Source of the DNA: RHLJ01 sp965212165
GTDB lineage: Bacteria > Bacteroidota > Rhodothermia > Balneolales > Balneolaceae
Direction: 5' to 3'
Length of the DNA: 64,000 bases
Assembly (NCBI GenBank): GCA_965212165.1
Contig: OZ243096.1
Span: forward strand, 1,984,001-2,048,000
The first letter of the stretch is position 1. Each line of letters opens with the position of its first letter. Positions 16,694 through 25,587 of this stretch are shown here, piece after piece. The notes under the pieces were generated by a model. That model worked only from the letters and a program-made list of their open reading frames with translations, made no database searches and had not been told where the DNA came from. The translations under genes were made by a program, and so were the position numbers.

Positions 16694-17626
16694 TTACCTA
16701 TAAATCGCTATTAGTTCTTCACCAGAATTTTTTTTCATTCCTCTATACATCCCATCCGTATTGAATTCTAAACAAAGATTCCCAAGAGCATCAACGGCAA
16801 TTAAACCTCCATCACCATTTATAGCTACTAATCGTTTTTGGACAACTTCTTTGCACGCTTCAGAAAGAGAGTAGCCTTTATATTCCATTAAGCAGCTCAC
16901 ATCGTAGGCCACAACTCCACGAATAAAAAACTCACCACTACCAGTACAAGAAACTGCACAAGTTTTATTATTGGCATAATTACCGGAACCAAGCATTGGA
17001 CTGTCTCCAACACGGCCATATTTTTTATTTGTCATACCGCCTGTTGATGTCGCAGCTGCAACATTCCCAAATTGATCGAGAGCAACAGCGCCTACGGTCC
17101 CAAATTTGTTTTCCTTAAGAGGGGAGTGGTCAAGCTGAACCACTCCAGATTTCAACGCTTCTTGCCATTGTTGATAGCGTAGTTCATCATAAAAGTATTC
17201 ATCATTTTCTAACATAAAACCATACTCCTTTGCGAACTCAAGTGCTCCTTCACCAATCAAGAAAACATGACCTGATTTCTCCATTATCTTTCTGGAAAGT
17301 TGGATTGGATTCTTAATCCCTGAAATTCCCGCTACAGCTCCTCCATTTAATGACTTTCCTTCCATGATAGAAGCATCCATTTCGTGCTTTCCCTCATGAG
17401 TGAAAACCGAACCTTTTCCAGCATTAAAAAGAGGGAAGTCTTCGAGTAGAGAAACAGCTATCTCAACAGCATCTAATGACGGCTTTCCTTTTTCTAAAGC
17501 TTCAAATCCTTTATTGAGAGCGAGTGACAGTGCACTTGTATAAGCGAGTTCTTTTTCATCGCTCATTTGACTTTTATCTATGGTACCAGCGCCGCCATGA
17601 ATGGCAATTGAAAATGGTTTATTCAT
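16694..17626 (-). CDS. iaaA: Isoaspartyl peptidase / plant-type L-asparaginase (Ntn hydrolase)
   Basis: A 310-residue precursor that cleaves itself before a Thr to form alpha and beta subunits. The cleavage site is in KFGTVGAVALD, making T177 the N-terminal nucleophile. IHGGAGTI at the start, FNAGKGSVFTHEG, and the beta-subunit motifs STGGMTNKKYGRVGDSP and CTGSGEFFIR are family hallmarks. The enzyme hydrolyses beta-aspartyl dipeptides, including beta-Asp-Arg from cyanophycinase, and also asparagine. There is no signal peptide, so it is cytoplasmic. Its position just after cphB (convergent) completes the cyanophycin breakdown route. The gene symbol is by family and no other paralogue is seen. 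Confidence 0.92.
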   Translation of the reverse strand: MNKPFSIAIHGGAGTIDKSQMSDEKELAYTSALSLALNKGFEALEKGKPSLDAVEIAVSLLEDFPLFNAGKGSVFTHEGKHEMDASIMEGKSLNGGAVAGISGIKNPIQLSRKIMEKSGHVFLIGEGALEFAKEYGFMLENDEYFYDELRYQQWQEALKSGVVQLDHSPLKENKFGTVGAVALDQFGNVAAATSTGGMTNKKYGRVGDSPMLGSGNYANNKTCAVSCTGSGEFFIRGVVAYDVSCLMEYKGYSLSEACKEVVQKRLVAINGDGGLIAVDALGNLCLEFNTDGMYRGMKKNSGEELIAIYR

Positions 17627-17664
17627 GGAGTAAAATTACGGAATTGGAAGGTGAGAAAAGAAAA

Positions 17665-17707
17665 ATGAATAAAAAAGATCGAAAATGTTTTTATCACTTT
17701 CGATCTT
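17665..17707 (-). terminator. Rho-independent terminator of the cellobiose operon
   Basis: Read on the minus strand, AAGATCGAAA (17698-17707) pairs with TTTCGATCTT (17675-17684) across a 13-base loop and is followed by a T-rich run (the A-run on the plus strand at 17670-17676). It begins about 20 bases beyond the GH9 stop codon. Confidence 0.8.
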
Positions 17708-17727
17708 GCAATTTGGTTAACTTGAAA

Positions 17728-19437
17728 TTAATTAGTTACCGACTCCAATCCAGACGCCAAAAATACTAAAGCAGCATTCCAATTAATTGCTGTTTCATTA
17801 GTTGAGTAGCTACATACGGTATCTGTAAAAGAAGCTGCTGGGAATTCGCTACGTTTTACACCTTCAATTTCACAATCGGTTAAAACAATAGTATTTGGAC
17901 CACCTGAAATATATCCTGGCATTGGCTCATCAATTCCATCTTGATCCATAATTCGGTTATGTTGAAACATTGGAGTTTTATCACCAAATCCAGTTACAAA
18001 TGAGTATCCAGTAGCGTTTCTGCCTAAAATATAATCGATATCGTTTTGTGCTGAGGCAACATACTTTTCATCTCCAGTTAGTTGATAAGCAACTAGTTTT
18101 AGCATTCCATCATTAGCAACATCAGAATTACTACCCCATGCGAATTGATTCATACTAATTAAATAAGGAGACAAGGATTCTTTCTCCAACATATAGTCGA
18201 CATAAGAAAGGAAATCCATTTCCATAGTCTCAAATTCTGATTGTTTATTGGAAGTTAAAATAGAGATTACTCCTAAAGTATTTACTACATCCCATTTTGG
18301 TGTGATTGGTTTTTCATAATACTTCATCATCGATGCTTTGTATTTACTTTCTCCAGTAAGAATATACATCTCAGCTGAAGCCCAAAACCATTCGTCCACT
18401 AAAGATGTATCTGGGTATGCGCCCGTACTTATATCCTCAGGTTGATTATAGAATATCTCAGGATTATCAATCGCCCAATCCCATGCATCTTCAGCACTTT
18501 TTTCCATCTTATCAGCAAGATCACTCATGTCATAATCACGTACTATTCGAGCTGCTGTAGCTATAGTTGATGCATAATCCAGAGCTGCTGATGTACTTTT
18601 CTGTAAAAGATACCTTGGCTTTGTGGTTTCATTTGGCATAATAAATGCATCAAAACCCTTAGTTGTCAGTTTATGATACAAACCACCATCATTTGGGTCT
18701 TGCATAGTCATCATCCACTTAAGATTGACTAAGGCTTCATCTAAAATATCTGGGATATCATTATTAGACTCAGGTATATTAAGATTTTGACCCTGATGGA
18801 AATCTTTATTTAAAGCCAAACTTTGTAGAATTGTCCAAGTAGTAATACTACTGTTTACAATATACTTTCCGTAATCACCTGCATCATACCAACCACCAGG
18901 TGAGGAGAGAATAGTACCTTCAGGACGAATCCTATCTGCTGCAGAAGCGTGAATAATAACTTCTGTATCGGGATGACCTGCTTCCCAAGTCCATTTTCCT
19001 CCAAACTCTTCTACAATATCTACACCAACTCGAGTATAGTAATATGACTTTATTGAAGCATTAGCCAAATCACCATAGATCGAATCACCGATTTCAAAAG
19101 GTGCTGTACAATCGGTTTCGGAAATGCACAAAACATACAATCCATTTTCTGTGATTTCTGAAAAATCAGCAACACTCACCGCATCACCAGATAATTCCCA
19201 GTATGTAGGTTCTGAAAGCTTTCCTGAATACACGGTTTTACCATCAATATTCTTCACTTCAAAGCTTTCTGCTTCAGCTCTAATTAGAGCTTTTTTAGCC
19301 GCATTAGTTGGATAACCGACTTGATTTACCAATATATTATTTGAGATATTTTGGCTTTTACTATTACTCATAGAGCATCCTATTAGTAAATAGCATGCTA
19401 TTATTATTGTGGATAGAAAACGTATTGGATATTTCAT
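17728..19437 (-). CDS. GH9 endoglucanase-like lipoprotein
   Basis: 569 residues from ATG 19437; a longer open frame exists upstream but would overlap the GH94 gene. The N-terminus is a lipoprotein signal ending in LLIGC, so C21 is the lipidated residue. An N-terminal Ig-like domain (ILVNQVGYPTNAAKKALI onward) precedes the (alpha/alpha)6 barrel. Catalytic Asp pair D185 and D188 lie in GGWYDAGDYGKY, and the proton-donor Glu in the C-terminal NETAINWNAALVFL. It probably cuts cellulose or other beta-1,4-glucan in the periplasm or at the surface. The gene follows GH94 by 7 bases and ends the operon at a clear terminator. Confidence 0.9.
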   Translation of the reverse strand: MKYPIRFLSTIIIACYLLIGCSMSNSKSQNISNNILVNQVGYPTNAAKKALIRAEAESFEVKNIDGKTVYSGKLSEPTYWELSGDAVSVADFSEITENGLYVLCISETDCTAPFEIGDSIYGDLANASIKSYYYTRVGVDIVEEFGGKWTWEAGHPDTEVIIHASAADRIRPEGTILSSPGGWYDAGDYGKYIVNSSITTWTILQSLALNKDFHQGQNLNIPESNNDIPDILDEALVNLKWMMTMQDPNDGGLYHKLTTKGFDAFIMPNETTKPRYLLQKSTSAALDYASTIATAARIVRDYDMSDLADKMEKSAEDAWDWAIDNPEIFYNQPEDISTGAYPDTSLVDEWFWASAEMYILTGESKYKASMMKYYEKPITPKWDVVNTLGVISILTSNKQSEFETMEMDFLSYVDYMLEKESLSPYLISMNQFAWGSNSDVANDGMLKLVAYQLTGDEKYVASAQNDIDYILGRNATGYSFVTGFGDKTPMFQHNRIMDQDGIDEPMPGYISGGPNTIVLTDCEIEGVKRSEFPAASFTDTVCSYSTNETAINWNAALVFLASGLESVTN

Positions 19438-19444
19438 GATGTCA

Positions 19445-21886
19445 TTATTTACCGAGTTCAATTTGAATATTGTATTCACCTGCAGGTAGTAGAGGAAGCA
19501 TATTTCCTCCATCAAAAGGTTTACCGTCAATGGTCACATACTTAACACCCTTATTAACTCCATGTGGGTTCAATATTTCTAAGTGATAAGTAGATCCTCG
19601 AAATTTTCTAGTAATCTTATAAGATTTCCATTCTTTTGGTATGCATGGATCAATTTCTAAACCCTTATAATTTGGGCGGACACCAAGGATATATTGACTG
19701 ATAGTATAGAAATTCCAAGCAGCAGTTCCTGTTAACCAAGAATTCTTAGCTTCACCAGGTTTAAAGGCGTCTTTTCCTGCAATCATTTGTGAGTATACAT
19801 AAGGTTCTGTCTTATGTAATTCACTAATATCTTCTAAATAAGCGGGTGAAATTTTTCTGAAATACTCCCATGCTTCATCACCTCTTCCTAAAACGGTTTC
19901 ACCAATCATAATCCATGGATTATTATGACAGAATACCCCTGCATTTTCTTTGTATCCTTCTGGATAACTTGATATTTCACCATACTCGATATGGTATTTG
20001 GTATAAGCAGGATTGTTAAGTACAATTCCATAGTTAGAATCAAGACGTTCTTTTACAGAATCTAAAGCCTTTTCAACCATACCTTCTTCAAGGCCGATTC
20101 CTGCCATAGTACACCAACCGTTCGATTCAATGAAAATCTTACCTTCTTCATTCTCATTACTACCAATTTTATTGCCGTAATAGTCGTAAGCTCGGAGGAA
20201 CCAATCACCATCCCATCCATCTTTCTTAATAGCTCCAACCATATTATCTACATGAACTTGCGCTCGTTTTGATTCTTCAGTTTTACCCAGAACATTACAA
20301 AGTTCAATGTAATCGCGACCATAAACCACAAATAAACCGGCAATCATTAGCGACTCAGCTTTTGTTCCTTCCGTTTTATTTTCAGTAGTTTGAAACGACT
20401 CATTTGGGTCGTTTGAGAAGCAATTAAGATTCAAACAATCGTTCCAATCTGCACGACCGATTAATGGCAGTCCGTGTGGTCCAAGGTTATTTACCGTATG
20501 ATTAAAAGAAATAGTAAGGTGATTGAAAAGTGACTGTGATAAACTTTCATCATTATCGAAAGGCACCATCTCATCTAAAATAGAATAATCTCCAGTTTCT
20601 TTTAGGTATGCGGTAGTTCCTAGAATTAACCACATTGGATCATCATTAAAACCACTTCCAATGTCGTTATTGCCACGTTTTGTTAGTGGTTGATATTGAT
20701 GATAACAACTACCATCTGGGAATTGAGTAGAAGCAATATCGATTATACGCTGACGTGCATTTTCTGGCTCTTGGTGTACAAAGCCGATTAAATCTTGGTT
20801 GGAATCTCGGAAACCCATTCCACGTCCAATACCACTTTCGAAAAATGAAGCTGATCTTGAAAAACAAAATGTGATCATACATTGGTATTGGTTCCAAATA
20901 TTAACCATTCGATCTAGCTTATCATCTTCGCTTTGAATAGTATAAATACTTAATAGATCATCCCAATATTTTCTTAACTCTAATAAAGCTGCATCCACTT
21001 TTTCAGTAGTATCGAAGTTCGAAAGTACCTCTTTTGCTTTTTTCTTATTGATGACTCCTTTTGATTCCCATTTCTCATCTTCTTCATTCTCTATGTAACC
21101 AAGAACAAAAACAAAGTCTTTTGATTCACCTGGTGCTAGGTTTACTTCAATATAATGAGAAGCGATAGGAGACCAGCCATGAGCATGACTCATTGTAGGT
21201 TTACCATCTAAGACTACTTTCGGTTCATGAAATCCATTGTGTAAACCCATAAATGATTCACGATCAGTATCATATCCATCAATAGGAGCATTTACTGAAT
21301 AGAATGCATAATGATTTCTTCGTTCTCGATATTCTGTTTTGTGATACAGGGTAGACCCATCAATTTCAACTTCACCAGTAGAAAAATTTCTTTGAAAATT
21401 TTCCATATCGGCAGCTGCATTCCACAAAGCCCATTCTGTAAATGAGAAAAGTTTCAATTTTTTCGATTCAGAACCGTGGTTTGTGAGTGTCACTTTTTGA
21501 ACCTCAGCATGAGTATTTAGCGGAACAAAGAATAAAGTCTCAGCAGTAACACCATTCTTTTCACCAGTAATACGTGTATAGTTCATGCCGTGGCGACATT
21601 CATAACTATCTAAGGGAGTTTTAGTTGGTTTCCAACCCGGTGACCAAATTGTATCCTCATCTTTGATGTAGAAATAACGACCACCCGAATCCATGGGCAC
21701 ATTATTATATCTATAACGAGTTAGTCTTCGGAATTTAGCGTCTTTATAAAAAGAGTATCCACCCGCTGTATTTGAAACAAGAGAGAAAAAATCCTTTGTG
21801 CCTAGGTAATTAATCCAAGGCCATGGAGTTTCAGGATTTGTTATCACATATTCTCTATTTGAGTCGTCAAAATGTCCAAATTTCAT
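19445..21886 (-). CDS. cbp: Cellobiose phosphorylase (GH94)
   Basis: 813 residues, the usual size for cellobiose phosphorylase. Splits cellobiose with phosphate into glucose-1-phosphate and glucose. The start MKFGHFDDSNREYVITNPETP is almost diagnostic. The conserved DWND (480-483) in IGRADWNDCLNLN holds the catalytic acid. IGRGMGFRDSNQDLIGF and the C-terminal GTAAWNFYTISQYILGVRPNYKGLEIDPCIP are also typical. There is no signal peptide, so it acts in the cytoplasm on imported cellobiose. It sits between the symporter gene (47 bases upstream) and the GH9 lipoprotein, giving an import-and-phosphorolyse route that saves ATP. A cellodextrin preference cannot be excluded. Confidence 0.94.
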   Translation of the reverse strand: MKFGHFDDSNREYVITNPETPWPWINYLGTKDFFSLVSNTAGGYSFYKDAKFRRLTRYRYNNVPMDSGGRYFYIKDEDTIWSPGWKPTKTPLDSYECRHGMNYTRITGEKNGVTAETLFFVPLNTHAEVQKVTLTNHGSESKKLKLFSFTEWALWNAAADMENFQRNFSTGEVEIDGSTLYHKTEYRERRNHYAFYSVNAPIDGYDTDRESFMGLHNGFHEPKVVLDGKPTMSHAHGWSPIASHYIEVNLAPGESKDFVFVLGYIENEEDEKWESKGVINKKKAKEVLSNFDTTEKVDAALLELRKYWDDLLSIYTIQSEDDKLDRMVNIWNQYQCMITFCFSRSASFFESGIGRGMGFRDSNQDLIGFVHQEPENARQRIIDIASTQFPDGSCYHQYQPLTKRGNNDIGSGFNDDPMWLILGTTAYLKETGDYSILDEMVPFDNDESLSQSLFNHLTISFNHTVNNLGPHGLPLIGRADWNDCLNLNCFSNDPNESFQTTENKTEGTKAESLMIAGLFVVYGRDYIELCNVLGKTEESKRAQVHVDNMVGAIKKDGWDGDWFLRAYDYYGNKIGSNENEEGKIFIESNGWCTMAGIGLEEGMVEKALDSVKERLDSNYGIVLNNPAYTKYHIEYGEISSYPEGYKENAGVFCHNNPWIMIGETVLGRGDEAWEYFRKISPAYLEDISELHKTEPYVYSQMIAGKDAFKPGEAKNSWLTGTAAWNFYTISQYILGVRPNYKGLEIDPCIPKEWKSYKITRKFRGSTYHLEILNPHGVNKGVKYVTIDGKPFDGGNMLPLLPAGEYNIQIELGK

Positions 21887-21933
21887 ATTCTAAGGGATAT
21901 ATCGGTTAGTTTTTTTAACTAGGTTTTAGTGAA

Positions 21934-23544
21934 TTAAGCTGATAGTGCTTGGTCTCTTCTATTATTTAGTTCCACGGTTATCTCATCCATTTTTTGTTGG
22001 TTTAGTGGATATGCGAGCATAATTACTGCAGCAATACCAGCAACAATTGCAGGAACCCAACTCATAAGCATTATAATACCTGGTACGGCACCCTGTATTG
22101 CTACTTGATCCATTCCGTTGTAATTGTAAGCGGCTAGTATTCCACCAATAACTACACCTGCTAAACCGCCACCAAATTTTGTCGCAAAAGAACCAGCCGA
22201 GTACACCAAACCAGTAGCCCTGCGTCCATTTTTGAATTCCGAGAAATCGGCGGCATCACCTAACATGGCAAAGAAAAGGGTAGGGAAGATGGCCGCAGCT
22301 GCTTCGGAAATTATACCTATAGTAAATATTGCAAAAACGTCATTGGGTCCACAAAAAGCTAACAGTGAATTAACTACACCAGAGAAAATTAAGGCGTAAA
22401 TGAATAGTTCTTTTTTACCTAATTTTTTACTGATAGAAGCTGTTACCATCGCTCCACCTATTGAAGCAAATGCAAGTGCAACCAAATATGATGCAGATAA
22501 TAATTGATCTCCAAGATAATGGGTGAAATAAATAACGGTGATTCCCTGCTTAATGGAATTATATACATTAAAAAGTAAACCTATAATAAGGAGGACCATC
22601 CAAGGTTTATTTCGAATTAAATCGAAGAAGTCTTTCTTTAGATCGGTTTGTTGATCTTTTGGAGGCTTAACTCTTTCTTTTGTAGTGTAGAATGTAACTA
22701 TCATAAAAAGAGCCAAAAATATCGACATCAAGTAAATAGCATTGCTGTATCCCTTTTTCTGATTGATTAAGGATATACTTTCGATTGTGATGTCAGATTC
22801 TCCTTCAACTAGAAAGCTATATTCTTGTCCAGCTTCCATACTAAAGCTAATACTCTTGGTAGCTTCTTCATTACTATCTACATCATACCATGAAAAGGTC
22901 GCTATTCCATCTGCGGTTTTGATATTCGCATTATCCACATCAACCGATGACATCACGGTTACTTGATAGGTTTGAGAACCTAATTCAGTTACAGTTACAT
23001 CAGGATTTACATTACCAAAAGATGCTACTAAAAAAAGCATAGCACCTTGAACCAACATACCACCAGCAAAAGCACCAACCATTCTATAAGAACCTAAGCT
23101 AGTACGTTCTTTATCATCGCCAGTCATTACAGCCATTAAAGCACCGTATGGGATATTATTTGAAGTATATAAAAGTGTGAAAATGATATAGGTGGAATAA
23201 GCGTAAACGATTTTTCCAGTAGTTCCAAGGTCTGGAGTAGTAAATAGGAGTGATAGAGTTGCAGCTAATGGAACAGCTGACCATAAAATCCATGGACGAA
23301 ATTTCCCATGTTTAGTATTTGTACGATCACCAACAATTCCCATTAGAACATCACTTACACCATCGCTGGACCGCGCAATTAACATTAATAAACCAACAGA
23401 ACCAGGATTTAAACCATAAACATCGGTATAGAAAATGAAAAGAAAAGTGGCTACAGCACGCCAAGCAATATTAGCCGCTCCATCGCCAAGTGCATATCCT
23501 GCTTTTTCAAGGAAGGAAAGTTTGTGGGTATTTTGTGCTTTCAT
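21934..23544 (-). CDS. GPH-type sugar:cation symporter with an extracytoplasmic insert
   Basis: 536 residues from ATG 23544; the open frame extends 41 codons upstream into the regulator gene but without a better start. A 12-helix MFS carrier of the glycoside-pentoside-hexuronide family: FLEKAGYALGDGAANIAWR near the N-terminus and TKHGKFRPWILW after helix 2 are typical of MelB-like carriers. Residues about 176-262, between helices 5 and 6, form a soluble, Asp/Ser/Thr-rich stretch (for example TYQVTVMSS and TFSWYDVDSNEEA) not found in standard members. It looks like a small beta domain facing the periplasm. The neighbours argue for cellobiose as substrate. It lies 19 bases after the regulator gene. 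Confidence 0.87.
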   Translation of the reverse strand: MKAQNTHKLSFLEKAGYALGDGAANIAWRAVATFLFIFYTDVYGLNPGSVGLLMLIARSSDGVSDVLMGIVGDRTNTKHGKFRPWILWSAVPLAATLSLLFTTPDLGTTGKIVYAYSTYIIFTLLYTSNNIPYGALMAVMTGDDKERTSLGSYRMVGAFAGGMLVQGAMLFLVASFGNVNPDVTVTELGSQTYQVTVMSSVDVDNANIKTADGIATFSWYDVDSNEEATKSISFSMEAGQEYSFLVEGESDITIESISLINQKKGYSNAIYLMSIFLALFMIVTFYTTKERVKPPKDQQTDLKKDFFDLIRNKPWMVLLIIGLLFNVYNSIKQGITVIYFTHYLGDQLLSASYLVALAFASIGGAMVTASISKKLGKKELFIYALIFSGVVNSLLAFCGPNDVFAIFTIGIISEAAAAIFPTLFFAMLGDAADFSEFKNGRRATGLVYSAGSFATKFGGGLAGVVIGGILAAYNYNGMDQVAIQGAVPGIIMLMSWVPAIVAGIAAVIMLAYPLNQQKMDEITVELNNRRDQALSA

Positions 23545-23563
23545 ATAACGATGATTAGTTGGA

Positions 23564-24301
23564 TTAAACAATGAAATCGAATAGTTCACGCTTAGTCTTC
23601 TCGTACACTTCTCGACTAAACATGTAAAGTTGAGCAGGTTTATGTGAAACTCCTTTTTGCTTTTCATTCAAAGGAATTACATAAGTCATTCGGCTTATTT
23701 TTTTTCTGAAATTTCTTTTATCAAACTGAGTGTCAAAAATGCATTCATATACAGTTTGAAGTTGGGTAAGTGTAAACTTTTCAGGTAATAATTCGAAGCC
23801 AATTGGTTCATGCTTCATTTTATTACGTAATGCAATTAAAGCTTCATCTAAAATATGATTGTGATCGAAGCCAAGTGTTCCTACTTCTTTAACGGGTATC
23901 CATTTAACATCTCTCCCCATCCATCTTAAGGTGACGTTTTGTGTAGCTAGCAATGCAAAGAAACCAATAGATGTAACTCTTAAGTTTGGATTTCGATCAA
24001 TACTTAGGAGCCATTTTTGATCGATTGGATTCGAAAGTCGGTCAGGAGCAGAGAAGGTTTTAAATTGCTCTAGATAAATATCTTTAACCCCAGTAAGGTT
24101 AAATAAAATTCTATTAGTAGCATCTTCAACTCGTTCTTTTTCATAGACGTGATTCCCTGTCAGAGTATAATCTGATAATAAAATAGAACCATCGGAATTA
24201 TCAGTTAGTGTTCTTTTTACAAGTAAAACATTTAGTTTTTCCGAGTCATAACCAAATACGACGCAATCAACTGAAAGACATTCGTTTATTTCCATATACA
24301 T
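23564..24301 (-). CDS. NrtR-like Nudix-domain transcriptional regulator of the cellobiose operon
   Basis: 245 residues from ATG 24301. An N-terminal Nudix fold (about 1-150) is followed by a winged-helix region (about 160-245; KFTLTQLQTVYECIFDTQFDKRNFRKKI). This arrangement is that of NrtR/AraR-like regulators, in which the Nudix domain binds a sugar phosphate or nucleotide. The place of the Nudix box (residues 49-71) lacks the paired catalytic Glu: where REUxEE is expected it has NRILFNL. It is therefore probably a ligand sensor, not a hydrolase. First gene of the operon with the symporter, GH94 and GH9, so it likely controls them. A candidate operator lies upstream at 24354-24370. Confidence 0.82.
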   Translation of the reverse strand: MYMEINECLSVDCVVFGYDSEKLNVLLVKRTLTDNSDGSILLSDYTLTGNHVYEKERVEDATNRILFNLTGVKDIYLEQFKTFSAPDRLSNPIDQKWLLSIDRNPNLRVTSIGFFALLATQNVTLRWMGRDVKWIPVKEVGTLGFDHNHILDEALIALRNKMKHEPIGFELLPEKFTLTQLQTVYECIFDTQFDKRNFRKKISRMTYVIPLNEKQKGVSHKPAQLYMFSREVYEKTKRELFDFIV

Positions 24302-24353
24302 TGCTACCAAATACGTGTTGAAATAATGGGACTAATTATTTCTATTTCAACTT

Positions 24354-24370
24354 AGTGTATATTTAACACT
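24354..24370. promoter_or_regulatory. Candidate operator before the NrtR-like gene
   Basis: AGTGT and ACACT arms around a 7-base AT centre (17 bp in all), located 53 bases upstream of the regulator's ATG. Short dyads of this kind are common operators of winged-helix dimers. The match is to geometry only; no second copy was found in the cellobiose cluster. Confidence 0.3.
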
Positions 24371-24446
24371 TTCCAAGTTTAATGTAAATAGGTGAGCTAA
24401 TTTCTAATATTTTGAAAACTGATAATTATTTTATGAAAAAAGGGAT

Positions 24447-25331
24447 TTAATTAGTTTCAAAAAACTCGTAAACCCTTTTCCATTTAGCCGACTGGGATGG
24501 TTTTAAATAAATATTATGAAATAGTTCAGGACTGATTACATGTTTCCACCCCCAAAGATTTACTTTCTCTGAAATGAAACTGGTACGTTCCCGAATCCCA
24601 ACATTATGTCTTAAGTGAGTCAATTCCCACTTAGCCTGAACATGTTTTTTTCCAGCTAAATGACTAATAAAGAACTGTTCAGATGGATTATCTTTGAAAG
24701 TGATTTGATGTGGCGTAATTTCAAATATCTTTTCAGGATCTACGAACTCACCAAATTCAGTAGGTTTTAATTTGAAGGGGAATCTTAGTAAGTACTTATT
24801 ATCAATTAATTCGCCATCAATGGCTATAAAATTATGAACATATTCATCTGTGTGAATGTCTTTTTCACCAGTATTGTGTAAGTGATAGGATATAGTGAAG
24901 CCTGATTTAGATAATTTAATTTCCTTGGTTAAAACATAAGAGAATCCATGTACTAACTTAGCTTCACAGAAAATAATTAGTGACTCTGGTTTTGTGATAA
25001 TTGTGAAAATAGCAGGCTCTATCTCAAATTCCTTATGGAAGAAATACTCGGTTTCATTTTTTTTAAGAAGTCCAATTCCAATTTTATGAAACCACCCCCC
25101 AATTTCAGCCTCTTCAAAACCAAGTGCTGTTTCTATACCAAACTCATTGTAGAAACCTTTTCCAAAGTAATTTTCATCTTGACAATCGTTTTTTTCGGTG
25201 ATTGTAAATGGAATATTCTTGAATTTTACGGTTTGTATTTTCCCTGTCCAATCAAAACGAGAAGATTGATAATTCTCATTTGGAAGATCTATATGAATTT
25301 CGAGAACGTCGTTTTTAAGAATATGAGGCAT
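24447..25331 (-). CDS. Galactose-mutarotase-like (aldose epimerase fold) protein
   Basis: A 294-residue cytoplasmic, beta-rich protein. The segments FTISYHLHNTGEKDIHTDEYVHNFIAI, with conserved His, and WGWKHVISPELFHNIYLKPSQSAKWKR fit the carbohydrate-binding beta-supersandwich of aldose 1-epimerase and related enzymes. Standard GalM motifs are not clear, so the exact reaction is uncertain; it may be a mutarotase or an epimerase-like sugar-binding protein. It is upstream of the cellobiose operon on the same strand, with 145 bases between, and may have its own promoter. A link to glucose or cellobiose handling is inferred from position. Confidence 0.65.
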   Translation of the reverse strand: MPHILKNDVLEIHIDLPNENYQSSRFDWTGKIQTVKFKNIPFTITEKNDCQDENYFGKGFYNEFGIETALGFEEAEIGGWFHKIGIGLLKKNETEYFFHKEFEIEPAIFTIITKPESLIIFCEAKLVHGFSYVLTKEIKLSKSGFTISYHLHNTGEKDIHTDEYVHNFIAIDGELIDNKYLLRFPFKLKPTEFGEFVDPEKIFEITPHQITFKDNPSEQFFISHLAGKKHVQAKWELTHLRHNVGIRERTSFISEKVNLWGWKHVISPELFHNIYLKPSQSAKWKRVYEFFETN

Positions 25332-25587
25332 AGTTGATAGCTAGAATCATTAATAAAGTACAAACTTAATGGAAAGAATTGAATAACAGTATTGGCACTA
25401 ATACTAAACTCTTGCTTATTGTGTTATTTCAAGAAAAAACATTAAAAAAAGATCACTTTTAACATAGCTTTAATTTCTAAAAACTATTTGTAATCAGTTA
25501 CGTCTTATTCTATGAAAAGCTCGTATTTTAATGGGTAAGATGTCATAAATTCAATATTTTACTTTCTCCTTATAAATAAAATCAGAT

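Noticed and set aside
19438..19530. 31-codon N-terminal extension of the GH9 gene
   Set aside because: It would overlap the GH94 gene and hide the clear lipoprotein signal that begins at the ATG at 19437.
23545..23667. 41-codon N-terminal extension of the GPH symporter gene
   Set aside because: It overlaps the upstream regulator gene and is not membrane-carrier-like; the ATG at 23544 starts a normal GPH N-terminus.
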